Translations under genes and position numbers: made by a program
The notes under the pieces: generated by a model
The model's input: only the letters and a program-made list of their open reading frames with translations
What the model was told of the DNA's origin: nothing
Database searches by the model: none
Part shown: in pieces, positions 37,701 to 49,812 of the stretch
Numbering within the stretch: the stretch's first letter is position 1
Layout of the letters: each line of letters opens with the position of its first letter
Source: Ailanthus altissimus
Lineage: Eukaryota > Streptophyta > Magnoliopsida > Sapindales > Simaroubaceae
Length of the DNA stretch: 64,000 nucleotides
Assembly (NCBI GenBank): GCA_946807835.1
Contig: OX327699.1
Span: 6,255,001-6,319,000 of the forward strand
Direction of reading: 5' to 3'

Positions 37701-38571
37701 TTAAATAAAAAATGCTAAATCCTCGACTGAGTTTATTTCTTGTTTACTTCAACTGCATCAGTTCTGCATTATGATTGGCTTGGATGATTAATTTCTACTT
37801 TCTACTGCCTTCTCTGCAGCTTGAATATTTTGAGGCCATATTGAATCAATATTTCACAAATGATGCGAGGGAGTCATTGAAAAATTTACAAGGAGTGCTG
37901 TTAGAAAAAGCCACAGAAAGTGCTGCCGAGGCTGTAGAAAATCCAGGACATCATCGCAGGCCAACTCGTGGAAGTGAAGATGCACTTGCTGATGATAGAC
38001 AGCAAGGGATGACTGTGTCACCAGATGATCTGATTGTAAGAATCTTCATGTTTATCTTTTCATAACATTTGCCATTGAGCATATTACAAGCCGAGTTTTT
38101 GATCATGAGTTGTGGATTTTGACTGTCAAACAAGTACTGCAATATCATGTTTCACTTTCTGGAGAATTTACATGATCAGAATTTTAAGAATACGTACTGG
38201 TATTGTTATACCATTATGTAGCCATCACATATTTTTTTCCTTTTGAAATTTCAGTTATCCATTGTATAATGTGCTGATTAACTGCATTATCTTACCATGG
38301 TTTGGATATGCCGCAGGCTATTGCACAGCAGTGTAGCTCTGAGTTGCTTCAAGTGGAGCTTGAAAGGACTCGTATCAATACAGCATGCTTTGTGGAGTCA
38401 ATTCCATTGGACTGTGCGCCAGAGTCAGCTAAAGTGGCATATGCTTCCTTCAGAGGTTCAATGGATGCTACTCCTGGAAGAAATTACCCCTCCATGGATT
38501 CTCCCGGCAGAAATTACAGAGGTGCACAAGCAACCGGATCTCCTAGTTTCTCACGGCATAGGCGTAGATAA
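23598..38571 (+). CDS. SEC5: Exocyst complex component SEC5 (SEC5A-like)
   Basis: Subunit of the octameric exocyst, which tethers secretory vesicles to the plasma membrane before fusion; in plants it serves polar growth, cell-plate formation and defence secretion. Twenty-one exons give 1,088 aa, matching the size and order of Arabidopsis SEC5A: 23598-23945, 24303-24454, 24865-24956, 25667-25861, 26008-26135, 26225-26383, 27379-27483, 28186-28260, 28678-28815, 28948-29136, 32205-32348, 33380-33506, 33645-33855, 34541-34656, 34751-34988, 35886-35979, 36961-37038, 37140-37196, 37299-37448, 37820-38035, 38317-38571. The N-terminal 120 residues are acidic and Ser-rich (MSSDSDEDELLLQ, EVEMLSISSGDEE). 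The conserved rod core starts near residue 165 (LFLSRVHRDTSAADLE, QLVKDNFDCFVSCK). The C-terminus is basic and Ser-rich, ending RHRRR. No TIG domain is seen, as in other plant SEC5 proteins. All joins keep frame. Intron 10 (3,068 bp) holds a transposon. Confidence 0.96.
29899..31191. mobile_element. Non-autonomous Mutator-like element (1,293 bp) in SEC5 intron 10
   Basis: Flanked by a perfect 9-bp duplication, ATTGGATGG (29,890-29,898 and 31,192-31,200). The ends are long inverted repeats of roughly 310-340 bp: both begin GGGAAATTTT and share CCCTAAATTTATGCTTTAA and CCCAAATCTCTTC. Long terminal repeats plus a 9-bp duplication are typical of Mutator-like elements. The interior is AT-rich with no transposase; the inner parts of both arms are GC-rich (GGCTGCGGGC, GGGCCATGCGCC on the complementary strand). 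It lies inside an intron, and the SEC5 splice sites on both sides are intact. Confidence 0.9.
31709..31757. repeat. (AT)n microsatellite in SEC5 intron 10
   Basis: Uninterrupted run of about 24 AT units. Confidence 0.95.
34156..34322. repeat. Short inverted repeat in SEC5 intron 13
   Basis: TTGCCACCTTTCATAT (34,156-34,171) is exactly reversed as ATATGAAAGGTGGCAA (34,307-34,322). About 135 bp lie between. It may be a small MITE; no target duplication was found. Confidence 0.6.
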
Positions 38572-38807
38572 ATTAGTCAGTAACTGCATTTGCCTATTCG
38601 ATTTTCCTTTGTATGCGCAATTGTTGTATTTTAGTTCATACAGTTAGATGAAATCAATATTCTTTATGTAAATCCCCTCTTATGAGTGTTTATTTTTCTC
38701 CTTTGTCTAGACAGCTTGAACTGTTCATATTGTTCTTCGTGCCACATTTTGCTTAATGAAAATGCCTTCTTGATTGTGAATCTTAATTCAGATTGTCAGT
38801 TGTCTCT

Positions 38808-38813
38808 AATAAA
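38808..38813 (+). terminator. Likely poly(A) signal of SEC5
   Basis: AATAAA 237 bp after the stop codon, before the convergent LSM3 gene. Confidence 0.45.
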
Positions 38814-39410
38814 TATAATTCTTAAAGCTTATGCTTCGGTGCTTTTGCTCGTTTCAATATCATCATAGTTGTATTAACTACTGCTAGCAATTTTCTTATA
38901 ATGTATGTTTCTGATTTCTCTTGCTTCCACAAATATGAATCTCACCAAGATGTGTTCGATTCCATTTATGATGATCAAGCCTAGGTGGAAGCTGTGACTA
39001 AATGTTTGTACTGCCTTCATATCCATCGCTAATGAGATTTGTAAAACGTGGATAAATAGGTTCCGAGTTGAACAATAGCAGCTTCACGGCAATCCAGACT
39101 ATAATCCAATAGACCACCCAGCTGTATTTAAAAAAGCAAGCACAGCAAACAACAAAAACACCTCCTAAATTCACATGAAATTTTGAAGAGTGATGCCACA
39201 GATTTGAGTAAAGCCATGCCATTTAAGCTTTTCATAAAAAGATTTCAACACTAACAAGAGTCCTCGCTCAATTACATAATTGTAATAATCTAATAATGCG
39301 AGACATTGCATGTAATCACGTTGGATGTTAAATCTGAAAGGTCAAAACAGTGCCAGTGGGTGAAATAGGTGATTTCTTCAGAGCGTGCAGTCTACAAGTG
39401 GTTCTCTGAT
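38814..39410. other. Convergent spacer between SEC5 and LSM3
   Basis: Holds the 3' UTRs of both genes. No further gene seen. Overlap of the two 3' UTRs is possible but not shown. Confidence 0.5.
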
Positions 39411-40612
39411 TTAAGCCGTCCTGAGCGGAGGAGAAACCAGTATGACTCCATCGCCTCTCACAAAGAGAAAAGGAACGGTGCGCCTTGTAGTCTGAAATGA
39501 AACAAATAAGTTAAGCACCCGAAAAAGTAAAGCAGATGGCAAGTCTTTTGTCCCTCATCTTTATCTTAATGACAATTTTTACTTTAACAAGTGAAAATAA
39601 ATCCTGGTGACATTCAAATACAACATACCCGAACAATCTCTTCATAGGTCTCATCATCAATTTCTACTGTAGTAACAATTTCTTCAACATCTCCAAGAAT
39701 CATGTTTAAATGCTGATCATAAGCCTGCAAAGCCAAATTGTTGCCACAGTAAGAACCATAAAGATATTAGTACCTAATCACTAATTTAAATCGCCAGCAT
39801 TACTGAGTACATGATTACTTTCTATGATGATGTTTCAGCACATTTATTCAAAAAAAAAATTCAATCAGAACACAGTCGACTGTCCTATTACTTACAGTAG
39901 CATTGACAATTCCAATAACATCAACAAATTCACATGTTTAAAGCCTGCAACTGTATTGCCACCATAGACACATGAAGTAAAAGTAACTGCAACTTAAATC
40001 TTTGTTCTCCTCTACGCACATATTAACATACACTTGAAGAAAAGAAATCAAACACTTGTTTGCTCTTGACAATAAACCAATTCTTACAAAAAAAATCCAA
40101 TTCTATCAAACTCATTTTTCATTGCAAATGACTTCACAAACATGAAAAGGAATGCTTGTGCAACAACCTCCATTGGAAAGCATTAAGAAAACAACATAAA
40201 TTATCTTCAATTTCCATCAAAACCAAATAAAATTAGTGTACTTTTCATTGCCTTGGCAACTTTATTTGAATTATAAGAAGATGGGGGTTACGATACCAAG
40301 AAACAACTTATACAAAGTGAAAATCTTTTGCCTTATATTTATCCATGCGAAGAAATAGAGAGTAGAAGAATTCTTGTGTATTGATAACGAGAAAAATACA
40401 TCATTATATAGGTGAAGCTATGTATCTTATTTGGAAGGTCAATTATTCCTATTTGAAAGGTTATCAATCTATTTCCTATTCTATAATATTGACCATAAAT
40501 ATATACAAAATACTATATAAATTTCAACAATCCACACTAAACTTCAGTTTTCATTCTTGATATATTTCTTTGCCTCTATCAAAATCTATGCATGAAATGT
40601 TCTCTAACACTA

Positions 40613-40683
<71 letters not shown>

Positions 40684-41620
40684 TTAATTTAGTTGGCTAC
40701 GTAGCTCACCACATGGTGAGCTCCTAGACACATGGCAGTATTCTGTAGCATATTGTAACTTATATAAAAGTTATAAATTTACTAAACAGTGACATGTGGC
40801 AGCGTTGCTCACTATATGGTGAGCTACGTAGCCCACTAGATCAAATATATATATATATATATGGATGTATAAAGAGTAGAAGTCAAGTCAATAAATCAAA
40901 TATTATTGATTTTGTTTTAAAAGAAAATTATCAAACAAACACATCATTTCTTTTTTTTTTTTCTTCAATGCTAATCACCTTGAGAACCCTAAACATGAAT
41001 GCTCATGCAAAAACCATCTTTGCAAAGCATTAGCTTACTTTTCACTGCCTTGACAATTTCAAGTTAAAAGGACACTTGGTTACCATTGGAATCGTATTAA
41101 ACACCAAAAAACCATTTATACAAAGTGAAAATATTTTACTTTTATCTTTATCCGTAGTGACCTTCAATTTTCTTCCTTGCTATGTTTCTTTGCCTCAATT
41201 AAAGCTTATGTACAAAAAAATTTCTCTAATAATACCTTCATTGAAAAGAAAAGAGCCAAGTCAATCTATTTAGGTAGAAAAGAAAAAGAATACTTTCCAA
41301 GTTGTTTTGTGCTAAAACCCAAAATTCTTGAATACGTAAGTCAGAAAACGAACCCTAGAATCAAATAAGTTTATACCTACATCCCATATACACGAATTCC
41401 TAGATAACGGCGAAAAAGGAAAAAGAACTGAACAATATAAAAATTATAAGCATGTATTTGTGCGCATAAATGTATATAAAAAGAGATGAATGAAGATAAA
41501 TACATGGAGTTTGCCGCGGAGTTCACGGTCGGATCGGAGCTTGACGTAGATGCGCTCGTCGAGACTGAGTCTAATAAGATCCAACGGCTCCTTCACTGCG
41601 CTCTCCTCTTCGGTTGCCAT
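39411..41620 (-). CDS. LSM3: Sm-like protein LSM3
   Basis: One of seven subunits in the LSM2-8 ring, which binds the U6 snRNA 3' end in the nucleus, and in the LSM1-7 ring, which activates decapping of mRNA in the cytoplasm. Three exons on the minus strand (41504-41620, 39629-39724, 39411-39491) give 97 aa, the usual size. The Sm1 motif is in [21 protein letters not shown] followed by HLNMILGD; the Sm2 motif is [13 protein letters not shown]. The start codon ATG opens [20 protein letters not shown], as in other plant LSM3 proteins. Introns are GT-AG with frame kept. Intron 1 (39,725-41,503) is long and holds a microsatellite, a small inverted-repeat element and partly duplicated sequence. The promoter lies beyond 41,620; I saw no clear TATA box. 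Confidence 0.97.
40615..40680. repeat. Compound (TA)n(GA)n microsatellite in LSM3 intron 1
   Basis: About 18 TA units run straight into about 14 GA units. Confidence 0.95.
40695..40833. mobile_element. MITE-like inverted-repeat element in LSM3 intron 1
   Basis: GGCTACGTAGCTCACC at 40,695-40,710 is exactly reversed at 40,818-40,833. The similarity continues inward (CACATGGTGAGCTC / GCTCACTATATGGT; ACACATGGCAG / ACATGTGGCAG). Short AT-rich interior, no coding capacity. Microsatellites flank both sides, so target duplications are hidden. Confidence 0.65.
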
Positions 41621-44600
41621 CCTCTCCTTCGTTCTCTTCTCTTCGGTTTATGAAATTGGAGAAGCAGCTGGCTACTAGTAGTGTTATGTGCTATGTTTCT
41701 TTGCAGGTCGTTTTGTGCTAGAGTCGCAGGTAAATTGATTTACTCAACTTCGGATACTATTGCGTTTATGCTTCATTTTGAAGTTTTTATTTATTTATTT
41801 ATTATTATTATTATTTTATATTTGGCGAATGAAGTTAAGGCTTATACGACGATGTACTACAAGTTCATTAATTACCGTTCCTTTTAAAGAAATGCTGAAA
41901 ATTTTAATTTTATTTTCTAAAAAAGATCTTTAAATTTTTAAAAATTTTTAAATAATATTTATGTATTCTTGTAGTTTTAAAAAATCTCTATTATATAATA
42001 GATTTCAAGTATTATATGTTTTTACTCGAATAAATTTAATGACATGTGTCATTGTAATTTTTTAGTAAAAAAATTAAATAAATTAAAAAAAATTAAGCGA
42101 CTATTAGTCACTAATAACCACTATTATCGATGATTAGTGTCGAATTAATTTAAATTTATATTATTAAATTTTTAATTTCAAGATTTACACGATGATATAT
42201 ATATTTTTCAATTAAGCATTAGAAGAGTGTTAAAATAAAAAATAAAATAGTGACTACTATATTCTCATTGCTAAACGACAGCAAGTGGAGGTGCATTACC
42301 ATTTCTATTAACTAGATCACCAGATGGCGACTCCGATGAAGGTGATGATATATCTCCACTTACAGCATTTTTACGATATAGATATAGTGGAAGTCAATTT
42401 ATTTTATGTTTTGACACTCCTTCGATGCTCCGTTAATGAAAATAATCACACTATTACATAAATTTTAAATTTTTAAGTTCACTTATGTGAAGTTTGGGTC
42501 AATTTGTCATTAATCATTGGGTGGTGACAATCATCTGTGACCGATGACCGTATAATTTTTTAATAAAAAATTTAAAAATTTTATTTAATTTATTTAATTA
42601 TTTTCTTATAATATGATAACTTGTCATTTATAATTTTTTATAAAATGACTCATATCATTTTATTTTACAATTTTACTAAAAAAAATATAAATCAATTGTA
42701 TTATAATATGTATCACTTTTATGTTTAAATTAAAATGGACACATATTACTCTAAATTTGTGATATGTATTTTTTAAAGGTGAATATACAAATTTTCTCTT
42801 TTTCCTGTTAAACTAATGGAAACCGTGACCTAATAGAGTTTTTTTTATCCTTTTTAAAATAATTAGGGTGGATAAATATCTTTTAAAAACAATCTAAGAG
42901 TTCAAATATCTTTTTTTATTATTTAGATTAATAATAAATTAAAACTTACAACACTTTAATTTAAATATATATTTTTTAATTAAAAGATGTATTGAAAAAT
43001 CATAAAATAATGATAGAAACAATTTACTTCGATATTGATGAAAAACAATTGGGAGCCGGCAAAATTATATCAGTACTTGGTAGTGGAAGAATATTCATCC
43101 GTATGAAAACTAAATTCCTCTTTTAGTATTGTAAGAATCCATTGTGTTATAAGAAAAGTAACTTTCTCATTCCTCGTGTGTTTTGTATTTTTGTTTTTTC
43201 TCTCTTACGAAAAAATGAAGTTCTTTTTTTTCCCCAATTTCTCTCTCTGTTTCTTCTGACCAAAGCGAGAAGAATGATGGAGCAATTTTTGGTAACCCTA
43301 TTTCTTTCCATGTGGGTAGGGAGGTTATTAAAAGATAAATCCTCGTTTCTCTACCTATATGGCAATTCAAGTGGTAGTTATTGAATGGATTGTAACTTGT
43401 TTAGTTGAATTTTTTAAATATAATTTTTAAAAATAGAATTTTTTAAAATAGAATTTTTAAGAAAATTTATTGAATTTTTAGTTGTCGGTTAAAATTTTTA
43501 AAAAAAATAGTAAATCACTTGGTTATATATTGTTAAAAATATTTATCTATTATTATATTATAAAAAAATACTTAATAAATTTTATATTCAAATTCTAAAT
43601 AATTAAAATTTTTTATATATAAATTTAAATTTATCATATATTTTTTAAAATTTAATTTCTTAAAACAAAAGAATTAAGTAAAATTAATACATAGTAACCA
43701 AAAAATCAATATAAATTATTGTGTTTGGTATAAAATTTAAATATAAAATAATACTTATTTTTATTTAAAATATAAAATAATCACTAAATTTTTTTAATAG
43801 ATTATTGTAAAAATATAATGGTTGTAGAGATGTGGAGATATTATAACTTTTAAGAAAATATTAAAAATATGTTAATTGAATAGAGTTTATTTTTATTAAG
43901 GATACACTATAAAAATTAAAAAAATATATTATTAGGGTATGTGTGACATTACACAAATATAATAAAAGTTCAAAAAGCTCTACTTCTAAAATCTTAAAAT
44001 TTGAACTTTTGTAAGTAGATGCAAAATAGTTGTTTCAATTTTTAAAAACTTTTTTCTAATTGTCACTAAACCTCATTAAAAAAAACTTGAAAAGAACTTT
44101 TGTAATTAAAAAGCTCTGCCCAACCAAACAAGCACTTAAGTTGAGTCGGTCTATTATGGATAAAATCATCTAAAATTCAATATCTTACACTCACACATGA
44201 TATGATAATATTCTATAATAGAGCAACAAGAGATTTTACGTCCAAAGTTATAAATATATCATACATACGAACAAATACAATGTGTAACTTATACACAAAT
44301 TTCATGTAAATAAGATCTACAAAAATAAGGAATGTAAATTGTACCCATGTACAAAAAGAATTACAATGCATCTTGTCTATTTTATATCTTAGATTTAGTT
44401 TGATTACATCAGTCCAAACATAGTCATCCCTTGATTATAGCTATACTTAACTTTTTGGCACTTTATGTATTCTCAATTATATCTACCTCATATGAATTAT
44501 GCAAATAGTAGGTCGGTGAATATACAAGTCAAAAATAAGAAAAATAAATCTTCCAGTCCAACTCATTTTTTTGAAATTACATTTCTAAACATGTTCCATA

Positions 44601-45299
44601 GATTGCATAATATCATAGTCATAGACAACATGCTAAAGTAGCTAACATTAATCCTCACTTCAAGATATAATTACTGGTAATAAAAGGATACTAATTGATA
44701 TTTTATCCAACCTTTAAAAAATTACATGATGAGGAAGTAAGGATCTGTTCACTTATGCGGTATGATTCATATGCTACAATAAATTCTCTTTAAATAGCAT
44801 ATGTCTTACACTGTACATATATTAGTTCGGTCGCCACTTAAGTGCCTACGTGTATTCTCAATAAACTTATTTTTTACAAAGTACCAAATTATAAAACTCA
44901 CATCTGGCTAAATCTAGTTTTCATGATAATATGGTATATTAAGGTTAGTTCAGTATATATTAAAAAATGAAATTCATCTTGACCCAGCTAAGGTGACACT
45001 TAATTATATAAATGAATATAAGCTCTATGAGAGTAAATCATATATTTTATTCTCTTTCACTTTGTGTTATTTCAAATTGCCTCTCTAACAACTGAGGCAG
45101 TCACTCGTTTACTATTATGTGACTTGTAGATACGTATTATTTTTACACACTATTTTGTACTAAAATACCACTCTAATTTGTACTCGGTCTCTGTATATTT
45201 CAATATTTTGTAATAGCTAATATCTTTTACAAAAAGGTATTGTTATTTAGCTATTAAAATGCATAATCATTGAAGAAAAGTAACAATTATTATATTAAG
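41621..45299. other. Long AT-rich intergenic stretch
   Basis: Contains the LSM3 upstream region, then (about 41,960-42,860) the repeat whose relative lies inverted at 6,480-7,420. The remainder has no convincing gene. The far end may include the 3' LTR of the old minus-strand Copia element, but I could not find a matching LTR pair. Confidence 0.45.
41960..42860. repeat. Second copy of the dispersed AT-rich repeat
   Basis: Matches 6,480-7,420 in part directly (GGTGCATTACCA region) and in part as reverse complement (ACAAATTTAGAGTAATATGT). Its own two ends also look like inverted repeats: the ATTTTTTAGTAAAAAAATTAAA segment near 42,055 resembles, reversed, ATAATTTTTTAATAAAAAAT near 42,553. Confidence 0.4.
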
Positions 45300-46000
45300 A
45301 TCTTATAAGAATTTCTAAAACCAAATACCTTCTTATTCTGCCACTAAACATTTCATATTCCCAACCTCCATTATCGATAGAGCTTATGCAGGTTTAGTCT
45401 TACTACTCCATGATTTGGCACCACTACTAATAAAATATACATATCTTGAGGTCGATTATGCTTATCACGACCACCTCCCTATTGACAGATACATATAGAT
45501 GCAAATTACTTTATTTATAACATAAGTAATGGTCTGTAATGTTCCTAGAGTGTGTCAAAATTCTCGTAACAATATGTTAATTATTCATATCAATAATTTG
45601 ATTAATAATCACTCACCAATCTCATAGTATTACAAATATACATTAAGCTTCCAACAACACTTAAGTACAAAACTAACATAATTTTTTGTTCTCTAAAGAG
45701 TCTTAAGACATGTGTTAAGGTTAAGAGTTTGCCAATTTTAAAATGTAAGTATTCGTAGGTTTACAATCTACCATAAATGTTCTTTCAAGAATTTTTTTAA
45801 TGTAAGACTTGTGTGATAGAGTTAGAAGTCTTATTGAGAAATTCTTATTTATAAACCTAAAATATAGCCACCTCACCCATATCATTCACCTATAAATTTA
45901 GAACAACTACCCTCTGATAGTTTTAGCAAACTCTTTATTGTTTTTTGCTAATAAAATATCATCTACATATTATAACAAAAACTTTTGAGCTTGTAAAGCC
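45300..46000 (-). pseudogene. Old Copia polyprotein, RT-RNase H part (left piece)
   Basis: On the minus strand the RT catalytic motif YVDD is read at 45,958-45,969, inside FLL-stop-YVDDILLAKNNKEFAKT. Further along, RNase H is recognised as SGAKSWSSKTKP followed by ALSIMEVGN at about 45,360-45,440. Stops and frameshifts are many. The polyprotein continues on the other side of the Gypsy insertion at 55,534. The insertion broke it 32 bp upstream of the YVDD codons. Confidence 0.75.
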
Positions 46001-46005
46001 TGTGC
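46001..46005. other. Target site duplication TGTGC (left)
   Basis: Identical to 55,529-55,533, immediately outside the two LTR ends. Together they prove a simple, unrearranged insertion. Confidence 0.95.
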
Positions 46006-48856
46006 TGTCACGCCCCAGACCCAAAAGATCCGACACACGACATCACTTACATTCATTCACTGCATGTGCACTCATAAATAATATTACACAAAATTTTCAA
46101 CTTTCGTTCAACACAGAAATCCTTAGCAAGTTGCTAGTAAGTTCAACACTAAAATCAACCATAACCTAACATATAAATATAAACTTCTCTTGACAATATT
46201 TAAACATTCATTTCAATTTCTTTCAGAATTATAGCAATTGAATTATGACTGGGACAATTATTAAACCGGAGATACGCAGAGTTTTCTCAGAGATTAACAC
46301 TCTACTACGTCACCAGTAGCAACTTTGTTACCGGGAGCCCAGAATATATCCATTGCAAATTCTTACTTAAAATCATCCAATAACCACACTTTATAAAACT
46401 TAAACCAAATCCAATCCACACACAATGAAATAATACATAAGTATTTATTCAATAGGGACAAACCAAATATCCTATCCCACGTGTCCCCAAATGAAACACA
46501 CAACAACCTAGCAACTTAGGGAACCCAAGGAACAGCAGAAGCCTTGCCAAATCCGCTAAGCACACATGTACCTTATTTACCTGAAATCACCATAAACTAT
46601 AATGAGTATAAAACTCAGTAAGCATACTAATTTTTCATATATCAAATACAAATACATATATGTACACAATGCATATGTATGATATGCTGTGATCAATCAA
46701 AATCATAATCTTATCAAATCACATATCATGTAAGCGCTTACACATTCTTTCAAAACACATAATAGGAATACCATTACTCAACTACTACTTAGTAGGACTT
46801 ACATATCACATATCACATAATGAGCCAAATGTCACTCGTAGGTGACATACCGTATGAGAGGAATAGTACAAGTGAGGTCTTTAAATCACACATATATAAC
46901 GCTTATGCCCGAAGGTAAAAGCCAAACCCTCACCCTGATCATCGGTGAGTCCTCTCACATGTACCAATACGCCACCACACGAATGTGATGACTCACACTT
47001 CCTTTAGGTACCAATAGGATCCTCCCTACATACAGAACATATAACATATACCAATCCCGAAGGAAAGGCCACACATAAAGGCTCCACAAATCACATAAAA
47101 TGCCTACTAAGTTAATAGTGAGTTCAAGTACCCTCAAATCACAAAATATTTCTCATGGACATATTACACTTCAAAAGCTTTCTTTGTTAAACGCATCTTA
47201 TTTTGGAAAGCTCACTTTCAAAAACACATGTATGTCCATGCTCAATGTCAATGCTCACATTCATAAACATATATTCACATTTCATATCAAAATATACTTT
47301 GACATATCATAAACATATTCTTAACCCCATTTACAAAATCATACAAAACAATTATTATGTTTATTGTGATTCCAGTAGTAAGTCTAGTATACTTACCTCT
47401 TAACACTTTCAGCTACAAGGCTTAAATCTCCTTAACCTATCAATGGAGATTAATCCTTTCATAAGCCTCACAATTCACACAAAATACTTTAAATAGCTTA
47501 CAAAATTATACACAATGCATTTATCACATCAAATTGGTCTAAATATTTGGTTTCTCAAAACCTGTCATTCTGACCACTTACACTTAACAAAAATTTCTAA
47601 TACATCAAATGATGTCCAATTACTCCGAAATCAGAATATATCATTCTTGACTCATATATACTTCTTATATATGAATATTATATCAAAATTCCTACACAAT
47701 CCATTCCATACACACCATCGAATCCAAACTACAAACCTGACAGGATCAAGATACTTACTGAACAGTATTCAATCTCCCAATTTTATAAAATCATATACTA
47801 ACTCAAAAATTATAAAACTACCACATAATTACTCTTGACACATATCTCAGTCCATGATAAATATTTGGCTTCCAAATAACTGCCAAAAGTATTTTAAAAC
47901 TATTTTATTTCATAACTTTAAAAATCTGTTAATCAAATACTACAATGAGCTGATACACTTTAGAAATTCATAACACTTCAACCACATTGATCCAAATTCT
48001 CAATTCTGAGTATATCATATTAGACATATAAAATTATCATATTCCACAAATTCATAATTTTTAAAGATCATTCAGCAGGTCAAAAATTATTTTCCACTGT
48101 ATCATACTGTTTACACAGGAAATTTCCAGAATTCCAGGGTCATTTTGGTAAATTCACTAAAAATTCAATTTCCGAGATTTTCAGTCGATTCAAAGTCTCA
48201 GTCGATCCTAAACATGTATAATTTCATATACTCAAAATTCAAAACCAGAATCGAATCACAACAATTTATAAAATTCTTAGATCAAGAGGTTATCCAGCAG
48301 AAATTCCATAATTCATCATGATTTATCAAACTATCTTATAGATCATCATCAATTCTCACAACATCAAACGAAATACACATCAAATCCTTAATTATACATA
48401 TTTCCAGAAATCAAAACTTAAATAAATTAACTTAATTAACACCAATAAATTGATAATTAGTTGTGATATACCTCTAAAGATCCAAAATTCCAATTTCTTC
48501 TTCTTTTTCTTCTTCTTCTTCTCTTTCTCTCTCCTTTATTTCTCTCTTCTCTCTCTAAAATGGGTAGCTCGACCAAAATGAGAGAATTAGGGTTTTTAAA
48601 AGTGTATTTTATACTAAGTGGTTAATTTTTGGTATTTACGAATTCACCCCCAAAACTTTCAAAGTATAGCAATTTGGTCCCTAAAATAATTCCAAAGTCT
48701 TGCAAATAAACCCAATACTAATAGTATATCCTTAACCTATAAAAACACTACTAATAACAATATATAAATCAAGGATCACCCACATACAAATAAAATACGT
48801 ATATTTATATATATAAATATACATATTCTTACCGGTTATGGATACTGGTTACTACA
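46006..48856 (-). repeat. 3' LTR of the young Gypsy element
   Basis: On the plus strand it runs TGTCACGCCCCAGACCC...GGTTACTACA; in element orientation it reads TGTAGTAACC...GGGGCGTGACA. It pairs with 52,678-55,528 at a constant offset of 6,672. Differences seen: 47,034 (A versus G) and 47,040 (T versus C). Open frames of 60-107 codons inside it recur in the other LTR only because the LTRs are copies. Confidence 0.97.
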
Positions 48857-48896
48857 ATTCTCCCCTCCTTATAAGAATTTCGTCCTCGAAATTCAT
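48852..48896 (-). pseudogene. Remnant of Gypsy pol C-terminus
   Basis: On the minus strand, codons read M-NFEDEILIRRGEL then TAG, running through the polypurine tract into the LTR. NFEDEIL just before the 3' LTR is the usual pol ending in plant chromovirus-type Gypsy elements, as I remember them. It shows which lineage the element came from even though the rest of pol is gone. Confidence 0.7.
48857..48870 (-). other. Polypurine tract
   Basis: AAGGAGGGGAGAAT on the minus strand, directly abutting the 3' LTR start. It primes plus-strand DNA synthesis in LTR elements. Confidence 0.85.
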
Positions 48897-49680
48897 AACT
48901 TAAGCACATAGATGAGGATACTTAGATCTCATTTCTTCTTCTCATTCTCAATTTTCCTTTTCAACTGTATAGTTTATTCATAAAACATTTACAAAGCAAT
49001 CTTCCTTGTATATAGGATTTGCTCATTGTGGTCCAAAATCCTAATAAATACTCATTCATATGTTAGATTATCTCTAAGTTGGCTCATAGCTGAGTATACG
49101 AGAGGAGTACGAAACATATATCCATAAAATAAACATATGACACACATTATGGACTTATAAAATTATACACACATATTTTTATTCTTTTTTTCCCATTCGT
49201 TCAATATTTAATGGGTATCTATACACTTCACCTTTCATTCATTAAAGAATAACATAGATGTAGAATACCCATACTAATCTCTTACATAAAATTCTTAACT
49301 CCTTTAAAAATTTTAATCCCTTCAACATATACTCATACGTCATAATATCATTCACTACCTTGATATCATTCAAAAAAAAAAAAAAAATGTAGTATTTCTA
49401 CGCAACTAAGTTGTCATTCAAATCAGAATATTGAAAGCATTATCTTAAACGATCAAAAATCAACTTCAATAAAAAGACCTTTAGTTCAACTGATTCTTAA
49501 ACTATAGATCTTAACATTATATCTCTTACTTTAACTCTTAAAAAAATAGTCCACCTTATTGGACATCATTTTCTCATTGAGATTGACATGTCTGCTTTTT
49601 CTAATATGCTCGATTTCAAATAGAAAAGATTCTACTAGCACAATCACTGCGATGGCAAATATGATTCTTTTAACTATTCC
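48897..49680. other. Non-coding interior upstream of the 397-aa gene
   Basis: AT-rich, no open frame of note. On the plus strand it would be the upstream regulatory region of the gene at 49,813. An A-tract lies at about 49,373-49,387. Confidence 0.5.
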
Positions 49681-49685
49681 TTTAA

Positions 49686-49750
49686 CGTCATCCACGTAAA
49701 AGGAAAGGACAAAACGATTATTGATTTTCTTTCATAAAACTCTATAAATA
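49686..49750 (+). promoter_or_regulatory. Candidate promoter of the 397-aa gene
   Basis: TATAAATA at 49,743-49,750, ending 62 bp before the ATG. CGTCA (49,686-49,690) and an ACGT core (49,694-49,697) lie about 50 bp upstream, a spacing and content reminiscent of as-1-type bZIP sites in plant promoters. Position and motif only; activity is unknown. Confidence 0.55.
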
Positions 49751-49812
49751 GCCTAAACCTCATAATCACTTTTCTAGCAATAAATAAAACCAACCTTCTT
49801 ACCATCTTCATA

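Noticed and set aside
38297..38647. 116-codon frame overlapping the end of SEC5
   Set aside because: Alternative frame across the last SEC5 exon; the exon frame ending RHRRR matches SEC5.
47100..47838. Open frames of 66-107 codons, repeated exactly at 53,772-54,510
   Set aside because: They lie within the two LTRs and are duplicated only because LTRs are copies. Composition is that of AT-rich non-coding DNA and no protein pattern is seen.
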